Source: Bacillus swezeyi
GTDB lineage: Bacteria; Bacillota; Bacilli; Bacillales; Bacillaceae
DNA: 64,000 bases
Assembly: GCF_001969815.1 (NCBI RefSeq)
Contig: NZ_MRBK01000013.1
Span: 1 to 64,000, forward strand
Direction: 5' to 3'
The translations under genes and the position numbers were made by a program. The notes below the pieces were generated by a model that saw only the letters and a program-made list of their open reading frames with translations, made no database searches and was not told where the DNA came from. Below, piece after piece: positions 50,576 to 59,717 of the stretch. How positions within the stretch are numbered: position 1 is the stretch's first letter; every line of letters begins with the position of its first letter.

Positions 50576-52606
50576 ATGCTGGGCTCAAGTGAAACGGTTG
50601 GAAAAATGTCAGGTTTATTTAGTGATGATTTGTATCCGAAGGTGCAAACGGACCTATATAAAAAAATCAATGAGCTGAGTGATTTTCACAGACTGGATGA
50701 TATCTACCTGTCGGTGATCGATCAGTATTTATTTCCTTGTCTGATTCTGAATGACAGGGGGGAAATCGTAACATCCTCAGAAGATGCTGATCAATTTTTA
50801 AAATGTCCGAAAGGCAATATCGATTATGTTTTTCCGGCCAGTTTGGCTGTGCAGGTCAAAGCAGCTTTACAGCGGGCGAAAAAAGAAAAAAGAGAAGTCG
50901 TTTTGAAAAATGTTCCGATTTATTTAAGCGGAATACTCGCTTTTGTTCATTTGACACTCAAAAGTTTTCACCGCCAATATCACAAACTTTATGTACTTTT
51001 TATTGAAAAAGGAAAGGAAGACGAAAACAAATGGCGGATATCTGAAGGAGACGAAGGCAGGGGGGCATCTGACGACATTCAGCAGCTCTATCGGAAGATA
51101 AAGGAGCTTGAAACGTCCAATGATGTATTGCTTGCCGCTAATCAGAAGCTGCAAAAAACAAACAGGGAATTAACGACGGTCAACAAGGCGTACGAAAAGC
51201 AAATTGATGAGCTGAACACCATCAGAAACGATATGGATAATCTGCTGATCAATACGAATATCGCCGCGGTTTTTCTAGATAAGGATTTTAATTTGAAATT
51301 ATTCACACCTGAAGCGGAAAAGATTTTTCAGCTGGAGAAGCAGGATATCGGCAGACCGGCCTGCGATCTGGCGGACAGGCTGAAGTATGAGGATTATGCA
51401 GAAAACGTAAAAACCACGCTTGAGGAAAAAAAGACGATTCAAAAAGAAATGAAAGCACTGGATGACCAGTGGTACGCCGTAAAAATGATTCCTTATTACA
51501 CGGCCGAAAATAGAGTGGAGGGCGTTGTGATTACGTTTGCCAATATCACCGAGCTTAAGATGACAAACGAAGCTTTGCATATCAGCTCGCAAGCGATCGA
51601 TCAAAGCCCGGCCAACATTTTGATCGCATCTGTCGAAGGGGCTGTCCAGTATGCAAACAAACGGTTTTGTCGGATGATCGGAAAAAAGCAGGATGAAATT
51701 ATTGGTGAACATGTCTTTGCCCTTTATAACGATCATTTTCTTTGCGCTGATCTGTCCGGCTGCTGGCAGCAGGTGATTGAAAAGAAACCTTGGTCAGGAG
51801 AGTTTCATCAGCGGGGTGAAAACGGCAGTGACAGGTGGGAGCAAGTTTCGCTCGTTCCTGTTGAAGACCAGATAGGAGACGTTCAGCAAGTCATACTGAT
51901 ATCTGAAGATATCACGAATCAGAAGCAGTCAGAGAAGATGCTCATGAAATCAGAAATGCTCTCAGCCGTGGGACAGCTTGCAGCTGGGATCGCACATGAA
52001 ATCCGCAACCCCCTGACATCCCTGAAAGGATTTCTTCAGCTGATGATCCAGACTAAGAAATATCAGAAGGATTATGCCGAGGTGATGATGTCTGAATTTA
52101 TCAGACTGGAAGCGATCATTAATGAATTTCTCGTATTGGCCAAAACGAAATCGGCTACATATGATCCCGTTGAGGTCAATGAGATCATAGAAGATGTCTG
52201 CATGGTTTTGGAATCCCAGGCGTTGCTTAACAATGTGCGGATTGAGAAAAGATTGAGCGGTGAGCTTCCTGAGATTCTCGCTGTCACTAATGAGCTTAAG
52301 CAGGTTTTTCTTAACATTTTAAAAAATGCGATCGAGGCGATGGAGGATGCCGAAGGCGTCATTTCCATCCGTTCCTATAAGGAACAAGACAACGTATTCA
52401 TCATTTTTGAAGATCAAGGCAAGGGGATTTCAAAAGAAGTGCTTGAAAAACTGGGTGAGCCGTTTTATACGACGAAGGAAAAAGGAACGGGCCTAGGTTT
52501 AATGGTCACCTTTAAAATCATTGAAAACCACGGAGGAAGCATTCATTTTGAAAGCGAGGAAGGCAGGGGCACGAAAGTAAAATTGAAGCTTCCAATTAAA
52601 GAATGA
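50576..52606 (+). CDS. PAS-domain sensor histidine kinase (orphan, Kin-like)
   Basis: 676-aa soluble kinase, no membrane helices. N-terminal PAS-like domain (about 30-150), coiled coil (about 165-220, ELETSNDVLLAANQKLQKTN), PAS 2 (220-335), PAS 3 (335-455), HisKA with His474 in AAGIAHEIRNPLTSLKGFLQ, and an HATPase domain (N box NILKNAIEAM, G boxes DQGKGIS and GTGLGLMV). AAAAGGAGG precedes ATG 50576. No response regulator is adjacent. The architecture resembles KinA/KinE-type kinases that feed Spo0F; a role in sporulation or biofilm control is inference. Confidence 0.88.
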   Translation: MLGSSETVGKMSGLFSDDLYPKVQTDLYKKINELSDFHRLDDIYLSVIDQYLFPCLILNDRGEIVTSSEDADQFLKCPKGNIDYVFPASLAVQVKAALQRAKKEKREVVLKNVPIYLSGILAFVHLTLKSFHRQYHKLYVLFIEKGKEDENKWRISEGDEGRGASDDIQQLYRKIKELETSNDVLLAANQKLQKTNRELTTVNKAYEKQIDELNTIRNDMDNLLINTNIAAVFLDKDFNLKLFTPEAEKIFQLEKQDIGRPACDLADRLKYEDYAENVKTTLEEKKTIQKEMKALDDQWYAVKMIPYYTAENRVEGVVITFANITELKMTNEALHISSQAIDQSPANILIASVEGAVQYANKRFCRMIGKKQDEIIGEHVFALYNDHFLCADLSGCWQQVIEKKPWSGEFHQRGENGSDRWEQVSLVPVEDQIGDVQQVILISEDITNQKQSEKMLMKSEMLSAVGQLAAGIAHEIRNPLTSLKGFLQLMIQTKKYQKDYAEVMMSEFIRLEAIINEFLVLAKTKSATYDPVEVNEIIEDVCMVLESQALLNNVRIEKRLSGELPEILAVTNELKQVFLNILKNAIEAMEDAEGVISIRSYKEQDNVFIIFEDQGKGISKEVLEKLGEPFYTTKEKGTGLGLMVTFKIIENHGGSIHFESEEGRGTKVKLKLPIKE

Positions 52607-52640
52607 GAATGCGGTCATCCCTATTCTCATTCTTTTTTTG
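52600..52640 (+). terminator. Terminator after the kinase
   Basis: AGAATGAGAAT / ATTCTCATTCT hairpin with T8. Confidence 0.88.
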
Positions 52641-52720
52641 AAATATTTACAAAAATATCATATAGCCTTTATAAAAATCAGATAAATTTGACAGGGAAGC
52701 AAAAATAAGGGGGGAAATAT

Positions 52721-55700
52721 ATGGTTCATTTGCTGAAAAATCGTTTTATATCCTGTTTAGTGATTGCATTTATCATGATGGCCTCTTTTTTGGCGCTGAT
52801 TGCGGGCGAATCACAGGGTGCTGAATCGCCGATATCGGTTGAAGAAGCTATCAAACATAATGAAGGGCAGGCGGTTGTTGAAGGATATGTCGTCGGCCAC
52901 ACCGTTGCAAAAGGAAAATACAATGTCACAGGAAATTTTGCAAATGATTATAATTTGGCGATCGCCGACCAAAAAGAAGAGACATCACCAGAGAATATAC
53001 TCCCCGTGCAAATTCCCGCCTCATTCAGGGATCAATTCGGCTTACAGACCAATCCGCATCTCATCGGAAAAAAACTAACCATCGAAGGAGAACTTTCTTC
53101 ATATTTTAATTCCCCGGGTTTAAAATCCGTTCAATCCATCAGGCTCTCCGATGGTAAGCCATCCCCTGCCCAGCCGGACATGAAAACGATAGCGGATGCC
53201 CGCAAGCTCTTAAATGAAACGGTGAAAATCAAGGGAATTGTCACCGCAGATCAGTCCGCGGTCGGCGGAGGAAAATTGTCAACCTTCATCCAAGATGAAA
53301 CGGCGGGAATCAATATTTTTTCTGCATCCCAAGGTGATTTTCCGGAACTAAAAGAAGGGATGACCGTTTCTGTCAGAGGGAAAATCACGACCTATAAAGG
53401 TCTGACAGAAATCGTTCCGGCACCATCCGGTATCGAAGTAACTGGTGAAGGTGCGGCCCTGCCTGAGCCTGTTTCGCTGACTATTGAAGAATTGAAAGAT
53501 GATGTAAAAGCAGATGAAAACGAAGGCCGCCTCGTCAAATTGAAAGGCTATATTGAATCAAAGCCTGACACACCTGCCGGCGGAGGCTACAATTTGACGA
53601 TGATTGACAAAAACTACAATCCGCTGATGCTGCGGGTTATGGAAGAAACGAATGGGGTCAAACTGATTGAACAAGGGCAATGGTTCGAAATAACCGGGAT
53701 TTTGAGCCGCTATGATACGCTGCAGCTTTTGCCGAGAAAACCGGAAGACATCAAGAGATTAGACGGCATCGGCCATCCTCCTCCTCCTTCAGAAGGACAA
53801 TACGAAAGCATTGTGGACCGCGTTGTTGACGGGGATACCATTCATTTGAAAGAGCCGGTGCTGGGGTCGACAAAGGTGCGCTATGTTAATATTGATACGG
53901 CGGAAACCTATCATACGCCAAAAAACGATTTAGATGAAAACCAGCTGAAACACGGAAACCGGGCAAAAGAATATTTGCAGTCGATTTTGTCCCCAGGGTA
54001 TAAGGTGACCGTCAAAGTGGGCAAAGAAGCCAAAGACGGCTATGGCCGGCTGCTCGCCCAAATCATAACCGAGGACGGTTTGAATACGAATTTGGAAATG
54101 GTCAAAAAGGGGATGGCTTCGACATATTTTATTTGGCCGATCGGAAGTGAAGAAGACTACGATTTGTTCCAAAACGCTGTCAAAAAGGCAAAAGAGGAAC
54201 AGCTCGGCATTTGGAATCCAGATGATCTCCTTCTTGAACTGCCGTTTGAATTTCGTGCAAGAGAGCAGGGCAAAGGGCTGACAAGGCATGTCGGAGACTC
54301 AGCGGAAAAAACGTATGTCACGCCTGATGAATGGCGTGAAATTCCTGCGGAAAGACGAATTTTCTTTGCGTCTTCGGAAGAAGCGGAAGCCGCCGGATAC
54401 ACGAAAAAAGAGCAAAACGGAAATCTTTCTTTGCGGCTGTTAAGCATGAATGATCTGCACGGTAAAATCGATCAGAAGTATCAGCTCGATTTAAACGAAG
54501 ACGGTCAGCCTGACGGAACATTTGGCAGAATGGATTACACAGCGGCCCTGCTCAAACAGAAAAAAGCGGAGCAGAAAAACACACTCCTTGTCCATGCTGG
54601 AGATATGATCGGCGGAAGTTCGCCTGTGTCTTCCCTCCTTCAAGATGAACCGACCGTCGAAATCATGGAGGAAATCGGATTTGATGCAGGGACTGTCGGC
54701 AATCATGAGTTTGATGAGGGCACTGATGAGCTCCTGCGAATGTTAAAAGGCGGAGAACATCCTGAAGGAAAAGGGACGAAAGACTATGACGGTCAGAATT
54801 TTCCGCTTGTCTGTGCCAATTGCAAATTGAAAAACAGCGGAGGCAGTTTTTTGCCTCCATATGAGATCGTGGAAGTTGAAGGGATTCCCGTTGCCTTCAT
54901 CGGGGTGGTAACCAGATCTGCCGCCGATATGGTGATGCCTGACGGAATTAAAACGATTGAATTCACCGATGAGATCAAGGCGGTCAATCAGGCAGCGGAA
55001 GAACTGAAAGCGAAAGGCATCCATTCGATCGCTGTGCTCGCCCATATGACAGCTTCACAGAGCGGCAGCACCATAACGGGAGAATCTGCTGATCTGGCGA
55101 ACCGCGCGGATCCTGAAGTGGATGTCATTTTCGCCGGGCATAATCATGAAGTCGTAAATGGCGAAGTCAATGATATTTTAATTGTTCAAGCGCATGAATA
55201 TGGAAAAGCAATCGGTGTAGTCGATCTTGAAATTGATCGGAAGACAAAAGATATTGTCAAAAAGAACGCAGATGTAGAATACGTCAATCAGGAAAAACTC
55301 AGCCCTGATCCAGCCGTAAGCCGGATTTTGGAAAAATACGGGCATATGGTTGAGCCGATCATCAGCGAAAAAGTCGGTGAAGCGGCACATAATATGGCTG
55401 GCGGATACTCTAATGACGGTGACACACCGCTCGGAAATTTAATTGCCGACGGAATGAGGCAGGCGATGAACTCCGATTTCGCATTAATGAACGGCGGCGG
55501 CATCCGTCAAGATTTAAAAAAGGGGCCGATTACATGGGGCGATTTATTCAATATCCAGCCGTTCGGAAATGTGCTCGTTCGGCTTGAAATCAAAGGCAGC
55601 GATTTATTCGACATCTTAGATGCGCAGATTTCTCCGTCATACGGGCCAGACTACAGCATCAGCGGTTTCACCTATACTTGGGACCCTAAAACAAACAAAA

Positions 55701-56251
55701 CGGCCGATATTTTTCTTGAAGATGGATCACCGATTGCCAAAGACCGCACCTATACAGTGACCGTTAATCATTTTATGGCCTCTGCCTCAGGAAGCAAGTA
55801 CTCGCCGATTTCCAAGCTTGGGAAACACCCGGTGACAGGTCCGGAAGATATTGAAGCCACCGTTGCATTTGTGAAAAGCTTTAAAGAGCCGATTGCCTAT
55901 ACATCTGAAGGGCGAATCAAAAAGCTGGACGAGGCCTCACAGCCGGGAGGACCGCCTGGAAATGGTAACCCGGATGGAAGCGGATCGCCTGGAACCGGCG
56001 ACGGATCGGGTTATAATGGAGAAAAACCGGAAGATTCGGATCATGGAGGGAAAACGGATGCTGATGGAACCGGCGCTGTTGTACAATCAGGAGCTGAAGA
56101 AACACCGGCTGGCCTGTCACATGATGTCCGGGACGGGCACATACTCCCGAATACGGCGACGGCTCTTTACAACATTCTGTTGTACGGCTTCTTCCTGTTC
56201 ATGATTGGCGCAATTCTTTATGGAGTGAAAAGGGGTTTTGTAAAGCGATGA
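52721..56251 (+). CDS. yhcR: Cell-wall-anchored nuclease/5'-nucleotidase YhcR
   Basis: 1176 aa. Signal peptide about 1-34; OB-fold-like modules to about 350 (repeated EGxVVGHT / IKGIVTADQ / LKGYIESKP units); staphylococcal-nuclease domain about 360-500 (VVDGDTIHL, VRYVNIDTAET); metallophosphatase about 567-800 (SMNDLHGKID, GNHEFDEG, AGHNHE); 5'-nucleotidase C-terminal domain to about 1050 (NGGGIRQDL); Gly/Pro/Asp linker; sorting motif LPNTA at 1142-1146, hydrophobic stretch and RGFVKR tail. Degrades nucleic acids to nucleosides outside the cell. The next gene is its sortase. GGGGG site. Confidence 0.96.
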   Translation: MVHLLKNRFISCLVIAFIMMASFLALIAGESQGAESPISVEEAIKHNEGQAVVEGYVVGHTVAKGKYNVTGNFANDYNLAIADQKEETSPENILPVQIPASFRDQFGLQTNPHLIGKKLTIEGELSSYFNSPGLKSVQSIRLSDGKPSPAQPDMKTIADARKLLNETVKIKGIVTADQSAVGGGKLSTFIQDETAGINIFSASQGDFPELKEGMTVSVRGKITTYKGLTEIVPAPSGIEVTGEGAALPEPVSLTIEELKDDVKADENEGRLVKLKGYIESKPDTPAGGGYNLTMIDKNYNPLMLRVMEETNGVKLIEQGQWFEITGILSRYDTLQLLPRKPEDIKRLDGIGHPPPPSEGQYESIVDRVVDGDTIHLKEPVLGSTKVRYVNIDTAETYHTPKNDLDENQLKHGNRAKEYLQSILSPGYKVTVKVGKEAKDGYGRLLAQIITEDGLNTNLEMVKKGMASTYFIWPIGSEEDYDLFQNAVKKAKEEQLGIWNPDDLLLELPFEFRAREQGKGLTRHVGDSAEKTYVTPDEWREIPAERRIFFASSEEAEAAGYTKKEQNGNLSLRLLSMNDLHGKIDQKYQLDLNEDGQPDGTFGRMDYTAALLKQKKAEQKNTLLVHAGDMIGGSSPVSSLLQDEPTVEIMEEIGFDAGTVGNHEFDEGTDELLRMLKGGEHPEGKGTKDYDGQNFPLVCANCKLKNSGGSFLPPYEIVEVEGIPVAFIGVVTRSAADMVMPDGIKTIEFTDEIKAVNQAAEELKAKGIHSIAVLAHMTASQSGSTITGESADLANRADPEVDVIFAGHNHEVVNGEVNDILIVQAHEYGKAIGVVDLEIDRKTKDIVKKNADVEYVNQEKLSPDPAVSRILEKYGHMVEPIISEKVGEAAHNMAGGYSNDGDTPLGNLIADGMRQAMNSDFALMNGGGIRQDLKKGPITWGDLFNIQPFGNVLVRLEIKGSDLFDILDAQISPSYGPDYSISGFTYTWDPKTNKTADIFLEDGSPIAKDRTYTVTVNHFMASASGSKYSPISKLGKHPVTGPEDIEATVAFVKSFKEPIAYTSEGRIKKLDEASQPGGPPGNGNPDGSGSPGTGDGSGYNGEKPEDSDHGGKTDADGTGAVVQSGAEETPAGLSHDVRDGHILPNTATALYNILLYGFFLFMIGAILYGVKRGFVKR

Positions 56252-56847
56252 AAATCAAAGTTTTTTCTTTCTTTCTGATGGCCGCCGGTCTTATCATTTT
56301 TGCATATGGCGGATGGAAGATATTTGATATGAACAGACAGACGGACATGTCTTTATCAGAGGCAAAAGAAACGGTGGCAGCGGGATCGTCAGGAAGTTCT
56401 TCAAAAGCCTTTTCCGAAGGGAAGCCGCCTGAGTCCTTTAAAACTGCAACAGGCGAAGTGGTCGGTATTTTGAAAATTCCAAGGCTAAAAGCGGAGCTGC
56501 CCATCGTTGAAGGCACAAGTCCGGATGATTTGGAAAAAGGCGTCGGACATTACAAAGAAAGCTATTATCCGAAGCAAAACGGGCAAATTGTCCTTTCGGG
56601 ACACAGGGATACGGTCTTTCGAAGAACAGGCGAGCTTGAAATCGGCGATCTGCTGAAGATTGAGCTTCCCTACGGTAGCTTTGAATATCAGATTACGAAT
56701 ACAAAAATCGTCGATAAAGACGATACATCCATTATTACCTTGCAGTATGAAAAAGAAGAATTGCTGTTAACGACATGCTATCCGTTTTCCTACGTTGGAA
56801 ATGCACCCCAGCGTTATATTATCTATGCGAAACCGCTTGAATCATAA
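56248..56847 (+). CDS. yhcS: Class D sortase YhcS
   Basis: 199 aa. N-terminal membrane anchor (about 5-26); catalytic residues His119 (LSGHRDTVF), Cys177 (LLTTCYPF) and Arg189 (APQRYIIY). Attaches YhcR to the wall by cutting its LPNTA motif; the B. subtilis enzyme prefers LPDTS/A-type motifs. Starts inside the yhcR stop (ATGA), so dedicated coupling of enzyme and substrate is clear. Confidence 0.96.
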   Translation: MKIKVFSFFLMAAGLIIFAYGGWKIFDMNRQTDMSLSEAKETVAAGSSGSSSKAFSEGKPPESFKTATGEVVGILKIPRLKAELPIVEGTSPDDLEKGVGHYKESYYPKQNGQIVLSGHRDTVFRRTGELEIGDLLKIELPYGSFEYQITNTKIVDKDDTSIITLQYEKEELLLTTCYPFSYVGNAPQRYIIYAKPLES

Positions 56848-56876
56848 AGGGCTGTCATATTTTTGACAGCCCTTTA
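56846..56876. terminator. Convergent terminator yhcS / yhcT
   Basis: AAAGGGCTGTCA / TGACAGCCCTTT hairpin. Confidence 0.88.
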
Positions 56877-56881
56877 TGTAT

Positions 56882-57805
56882 TTAGATTTTATTTGAGTTT
56901 CCGAATAAACGCTCAGCCTCCGTTTTGAAGTCATCGGGCAGGGGCGCGGTTATGGTCAATCGTTCGTTGGTGATCGGATGGGTTACTTTGATTTGTTTTG
57001 CATGCAAAGCCTGTCTGTTGAAAAGAGCCGATGAACCGCCGTATAATGTGTCGCCTGCCAAAGGATGGCCGAGGCTGGCAAGGTGGACTCGGATTTGATG
57101 GGTTCTGCCTGTTTCCAGCTGAAGTTCGCACAATGAAACATGATGTTTATTGTGATAGCCTTTGACGGCATAATGGGTGACGGCCGGCTGCCCTGTCGGC
57201 GAGACTCTTCTTCTGACGGAGTGGTACCTGTCTCTTCCAATAGGGTTTGAAACCGTTCCTTGTTTCTTTTTGAACTTCCCTTCTGCTATGGCAAGATATG
57301 TCCTCGCCAGTTCTTTTCTTTGCAGCTGTTCGTCTAAAATCGCATGGGCAAGGCGGTGTTTTGCAAATACGATCGCACCGCTTGTATCTTTGTCAAGGCG
57401 ATGAACATGACGGATTCTCCGTTCCTCTCCGTTTGATTGAAAATAAAAGGAGACAAGATTGCTGAGTGTTCCGGTCTGCCCCTCTTCATTCGGATGTGTT
57501 GCAATTCCCGGTGGCTTATTGACGATGAGCATGTGATCGTCCTCAAACAAAACGGAAAGGTCGCCATACTCGGGCACGATGCCGCTCTCTTCCTCTTCTC
57601 TGAGATCGATCAATATCCTGTCGCCTGCTTTAAGCTGAAGGTTTTGTGAAACGTCTTTATGATTGACTTTTATTTTTTGGTTTGCTGCCCAATATTGAAT
57701 GACCGGCTTTGAAGCTTTCGTTTCTCTTTTTAAAAATGTAAATAAATGTTCTCCGTTATTTTCGCCGTCGGCGACAAAAGTAACACCGCGATTTTTTTGG
57801 TTCAT
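56882..57805 (-). CDS. yhcT: RluA-family pseudouridine synthase YhcT
   Basis: 307 aa. Residues about 15-90 form an S4-like N-terminal region (LKAGDRILIDLRE). The catalytic domain has the HRLDKDTSGAIVFAKH motif with the active Asp near residue 140, and the GRTHQIRVHLASLGHPLAGDTLYG signature. Isomerises uridines in rRNA or tRNA; target unknown. GAAAGGAG precedes the ATG. Confidence 0.93.
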   Translation of the reverse strand: MNQKNRGVTFVADGENNGEHLFTFLKRETKASKPVIQYWAANQKIKVNHKDVSQNLQLKAGDRILIDLREEEESGIVPEYGDLSVLFEDDHMLIVNKPPGIATHPNEEGQTGTLSNLVSFYFQSNGEERRIRHVHRLDKDTSGAIVFAKHRLAHAILDEQLQRKELARTYLAIAEGKFKKKQGTVSNPIGRDRYHSVRRRVSPTGQPAVTHYAVKGYHNKHHVSLCELQLETGRTHQIRVHLASLGHPLAGDTLYGGSSALFNRQALHAKQIKVTHPITNERLTITAPLPDDFKTEAERLFGNSNKI

Positions 57806-57926
57806 TTTTACTCTCCTTTCTGTAAAAAGCGATTCAGCTATCAGGAAACACTTACCTTCACAGCCCCGAGTTTTTGTGTGCTATTCTGTTTGAAGAGATT
57901 TGAACAAGGGATGAAGGGTGATAAAT

Positions 57927-58301
57927 GTGCGTATTGTTAAAGCTGCAACTGAAGAGCAGGAAACCTATATTGAAGAGCTTGCATCTGAGCTGTATCAAGT
58001 ATTGTCAATGTACTTCAGCAAACAAAAAATGAAAGAGCTGAAAAAGCAGGGAACGCTTGACTTTAAAGAATATGAATACAAAGGAATTCTGGATGAAGCA
58101 TTTCAGATTATCACAAGTCTGCAATTGATCCACACGTTATTAACGAAATCAAAACGCCAGTGGGTGTTAAAAGACCGGGAACTCTTCGATAGAAACTGTC
58201 AAAAACTGAATGAATGCGGCCTGTATTTTCCTTTAAGCTCGTCCGATTTTAACATGCTGAAAACAGACGCTGATAAGCAGGGCATTCAATTGCTGATGTA
58301 A
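57927..58301 (+). CDS. yhcU: YhcU, DUF5365-type protein
   Basis: About 124-aa charged, helical cytosolic protein (TEEQETYIEELASELYQVLSMYF, MKELKKQGTLDFKEYEYKGILDE). No known motif. GTG at 57927 has AAGGGTGA at ideal distance; a GTG at 57918 is possible. Divergent from yhcT. Symbol from gene order. Function unknown. Confidence 0.82.
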   Translation: MRIVKAATEEQETYIEELASELYQVLSMYFSKQKMKELKKQGTLDFKEYEYKGILDEAFQIITSLQLIHTLLTKSKRQWVLKDRELFDRNCQKLNECGLYFPLSSSDFNMLKTDADKQGIQLLM

Positions 58302-58320
58302 GAGCCGGTCATTGAACTTT

Positions 58321-58357
58321 AAAGAGCTGTTCCTCTATGGAAAAGCTCTTTTTTTTT
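58321..58357 (+). terminator. Terminator after yhcU
   Basis: AAAGAGCT ... AGCTCTTT hairpin with T8. Confidence 0.8.
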
Positions 58358-58466
58358 ATGAAAAGACTATATAGGAAATCAGCAAAAAACACAATGGATG
58401 GTGTCAACTTCCTTTTTAGCATTTCACTTATTGTACATACTAACAAGCGAAAGGGGTGCAGTTTAC

Positions 58467-58892
58467 TTGAACACAATCAACAATGCGATGTCAAGACAAG
58501 TTGCAACAGTTTCTTCCAATCAGACCGTTCAGGAAGCGGCAGAGCTTATGAGCCAGCATAATGTTGGAGCGATTCCGGTTGTTGATCAGGGTGTGTTAAA
58601 AGGAATGATCACAGACCGTGATATCACACTGAGAACGACAGCTGAAGGACAAGATGGACAGACGCCTGTTTCACAAATCATGACAACGAATATCGTTTCG
58701 GGGAATCCGAACATGAGCCTTGAAGAAGCGTCACAGCTTATGGCGCAAAGCCAAATCCGACGCCTGCCGATCGTGGAGAACAACCATTTAGTCGGCATTG
58801 TCGCGCTTGGAGATCTGGCGGTAAATGAACTGTCTAATGAATCAGCCGGACAGGCGCTTACGAACATTTCCACTCCGACAAAAACACAATAA
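58467..58892 (+). CDS. yhcV: CBS-domain protein YhcV
   Basis: 141 aa made of two CBS domains (VQEAAELMSQHNVGAIPVVDQGVLKGMITDRDI and LEEASQLMAQSQIRRLPIVENNHLVGIVALGDL) forming a Bateman module that usually binds adenosyl ligands. TTG at 58467 after AAAGGGGTGCA is taken as start; an open frame reaches further upstream but without a ribosome site. Partner or ligand unknown. Confidence 0.9.
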   Translation: MNTINNAMSRQVATVSSNQTVQEAAELMSQHNVGAIPVVDQGVLKGMITDRDITLRTTAEGQDGQTPVSQIMTTNIVSGNPNMSLEEASQLMAQSQIRRLPIVENNHLVGIVALGDLAVNELSNESAGQALTNISTPTKTQ

Positions 58893-58897
58893 ATACG

Positions 58898-58936
58898 GAA
58901 GAGCTTGCCTCTAAAACAGCAGGCTCTTCTTCCTTT
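58898..58936 (+). terminator. Terminator after yhcV
   Basis: GGAAGAGC-TTGC ... GCAGGCTCTTC hairpin followed by TTCC/TTT. Confidence 0.7.
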
Positions 58937-59027
58937 CTACATACTGATTTGAATGCGCCGGACTTTTCAAGGGTTAGCAAGAAGGATACAATAAGTTTGC
59001 AAACAGTCAAAAGGAGTGGGCTAAAGC

Positions 59028-59693
59028 GTGATGATTAAAGCAGTGATTTTTGATTTTGACGGTCTTATTTTAGATACAGAAACACATGAGTATGAAGTGC
59101 TTCAAGAAATATTTGAAGAGCATGGGTCGGCGCTTCCAATGTCGGTTTGGGGAAAAGTGATCGGTACGTCCGCGGGATTTCAGCCATTCGTTTACTTGGA
59201 GGAGCAGCTTGAAACAAAGCTTGACCATGAAGGACTGACGAAGATGAGGCAGGAGCGTTTTATAAAAAGAATGGAAAATGAAAAACCGCGCCCAGGTGTG
59301 GAAGCTTATTTATCAGCGGCAAAAGAGCTCGGCCTAAAAATCGGCCTGGCTTCAAGCTCAGATTATAAATGGGTATCTCAGCATTTAAAACAAATCGGCC
59401 TTTATGACGATTTTGAGTGCATCAGAACGGCTGATGATGTAGAAGAAGTCAAACCGAATCCGGAGCTTTATCTGAAGGCTGCCGATTGCCTTGGTGTGAA
59501 GCCTGGGGAATGCATCGCTTTCGAAGACTCTGTCAATGGATCGATTGCGGCAAAACGGGCCGGTATGAAGTGTGTCATCGTTCCGAATCAAGTCACGAAA
59601 ACTTTGCTGTTCGAAGATTATGACCATCGCCTTGAATCAATGGCGGAATTGGAACTTGAACGGCTGATAGAGAAAATTTCTGAACAAGCATGA
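59028..59693 (+). CDS. yhcW: HAD-family phosphatase YhcW
   Basis: 221 aa. Motif I DFDGLILDTE (the first Asp is the nucleophile), motif II SSS, Lys and motif III in KPNPELYLKAADCLG ... FEDSVNGSIAAKRAG. Beta-phosphoglucomutase-like/phosphatase subfamily; acts on a small phosphorylated metabolite, which one is unknown. GTG start 8 nt after AAGGAGTGG; ATG is the next codon. Lies 24 bp before yhcX and is probably co-transcribed. Confidence 0.92.
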   Translation: MMIKAVIFDFDGLILDTETHEYEVLQEIFEEHGSALPMSVWGKVIGTSAGFQPFVYLEEQLETKLDHEGLTKMRQERFIKRMENEKPRPGVEAYLSAAKELGLKIGLASSSDYKWVSQHLKQIGLYDDFECIRTADDVEEVKPNPELYLKAADCLGVKPGECIAFEDSVNGSIAAKRAGMKCVIVPNQVTKTLLFEDYDHRLESMAELELERLIEKISEQA

Positions 59694-59717
59694 AGAAGAG
59701 GAGAGGAGGAATGAGAC

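Noticed and set aside
50400-50678. 92-codon frame before the kinase
   Set aside because: Overlaps the kinase start in another frame, no ribosome site and no domain.
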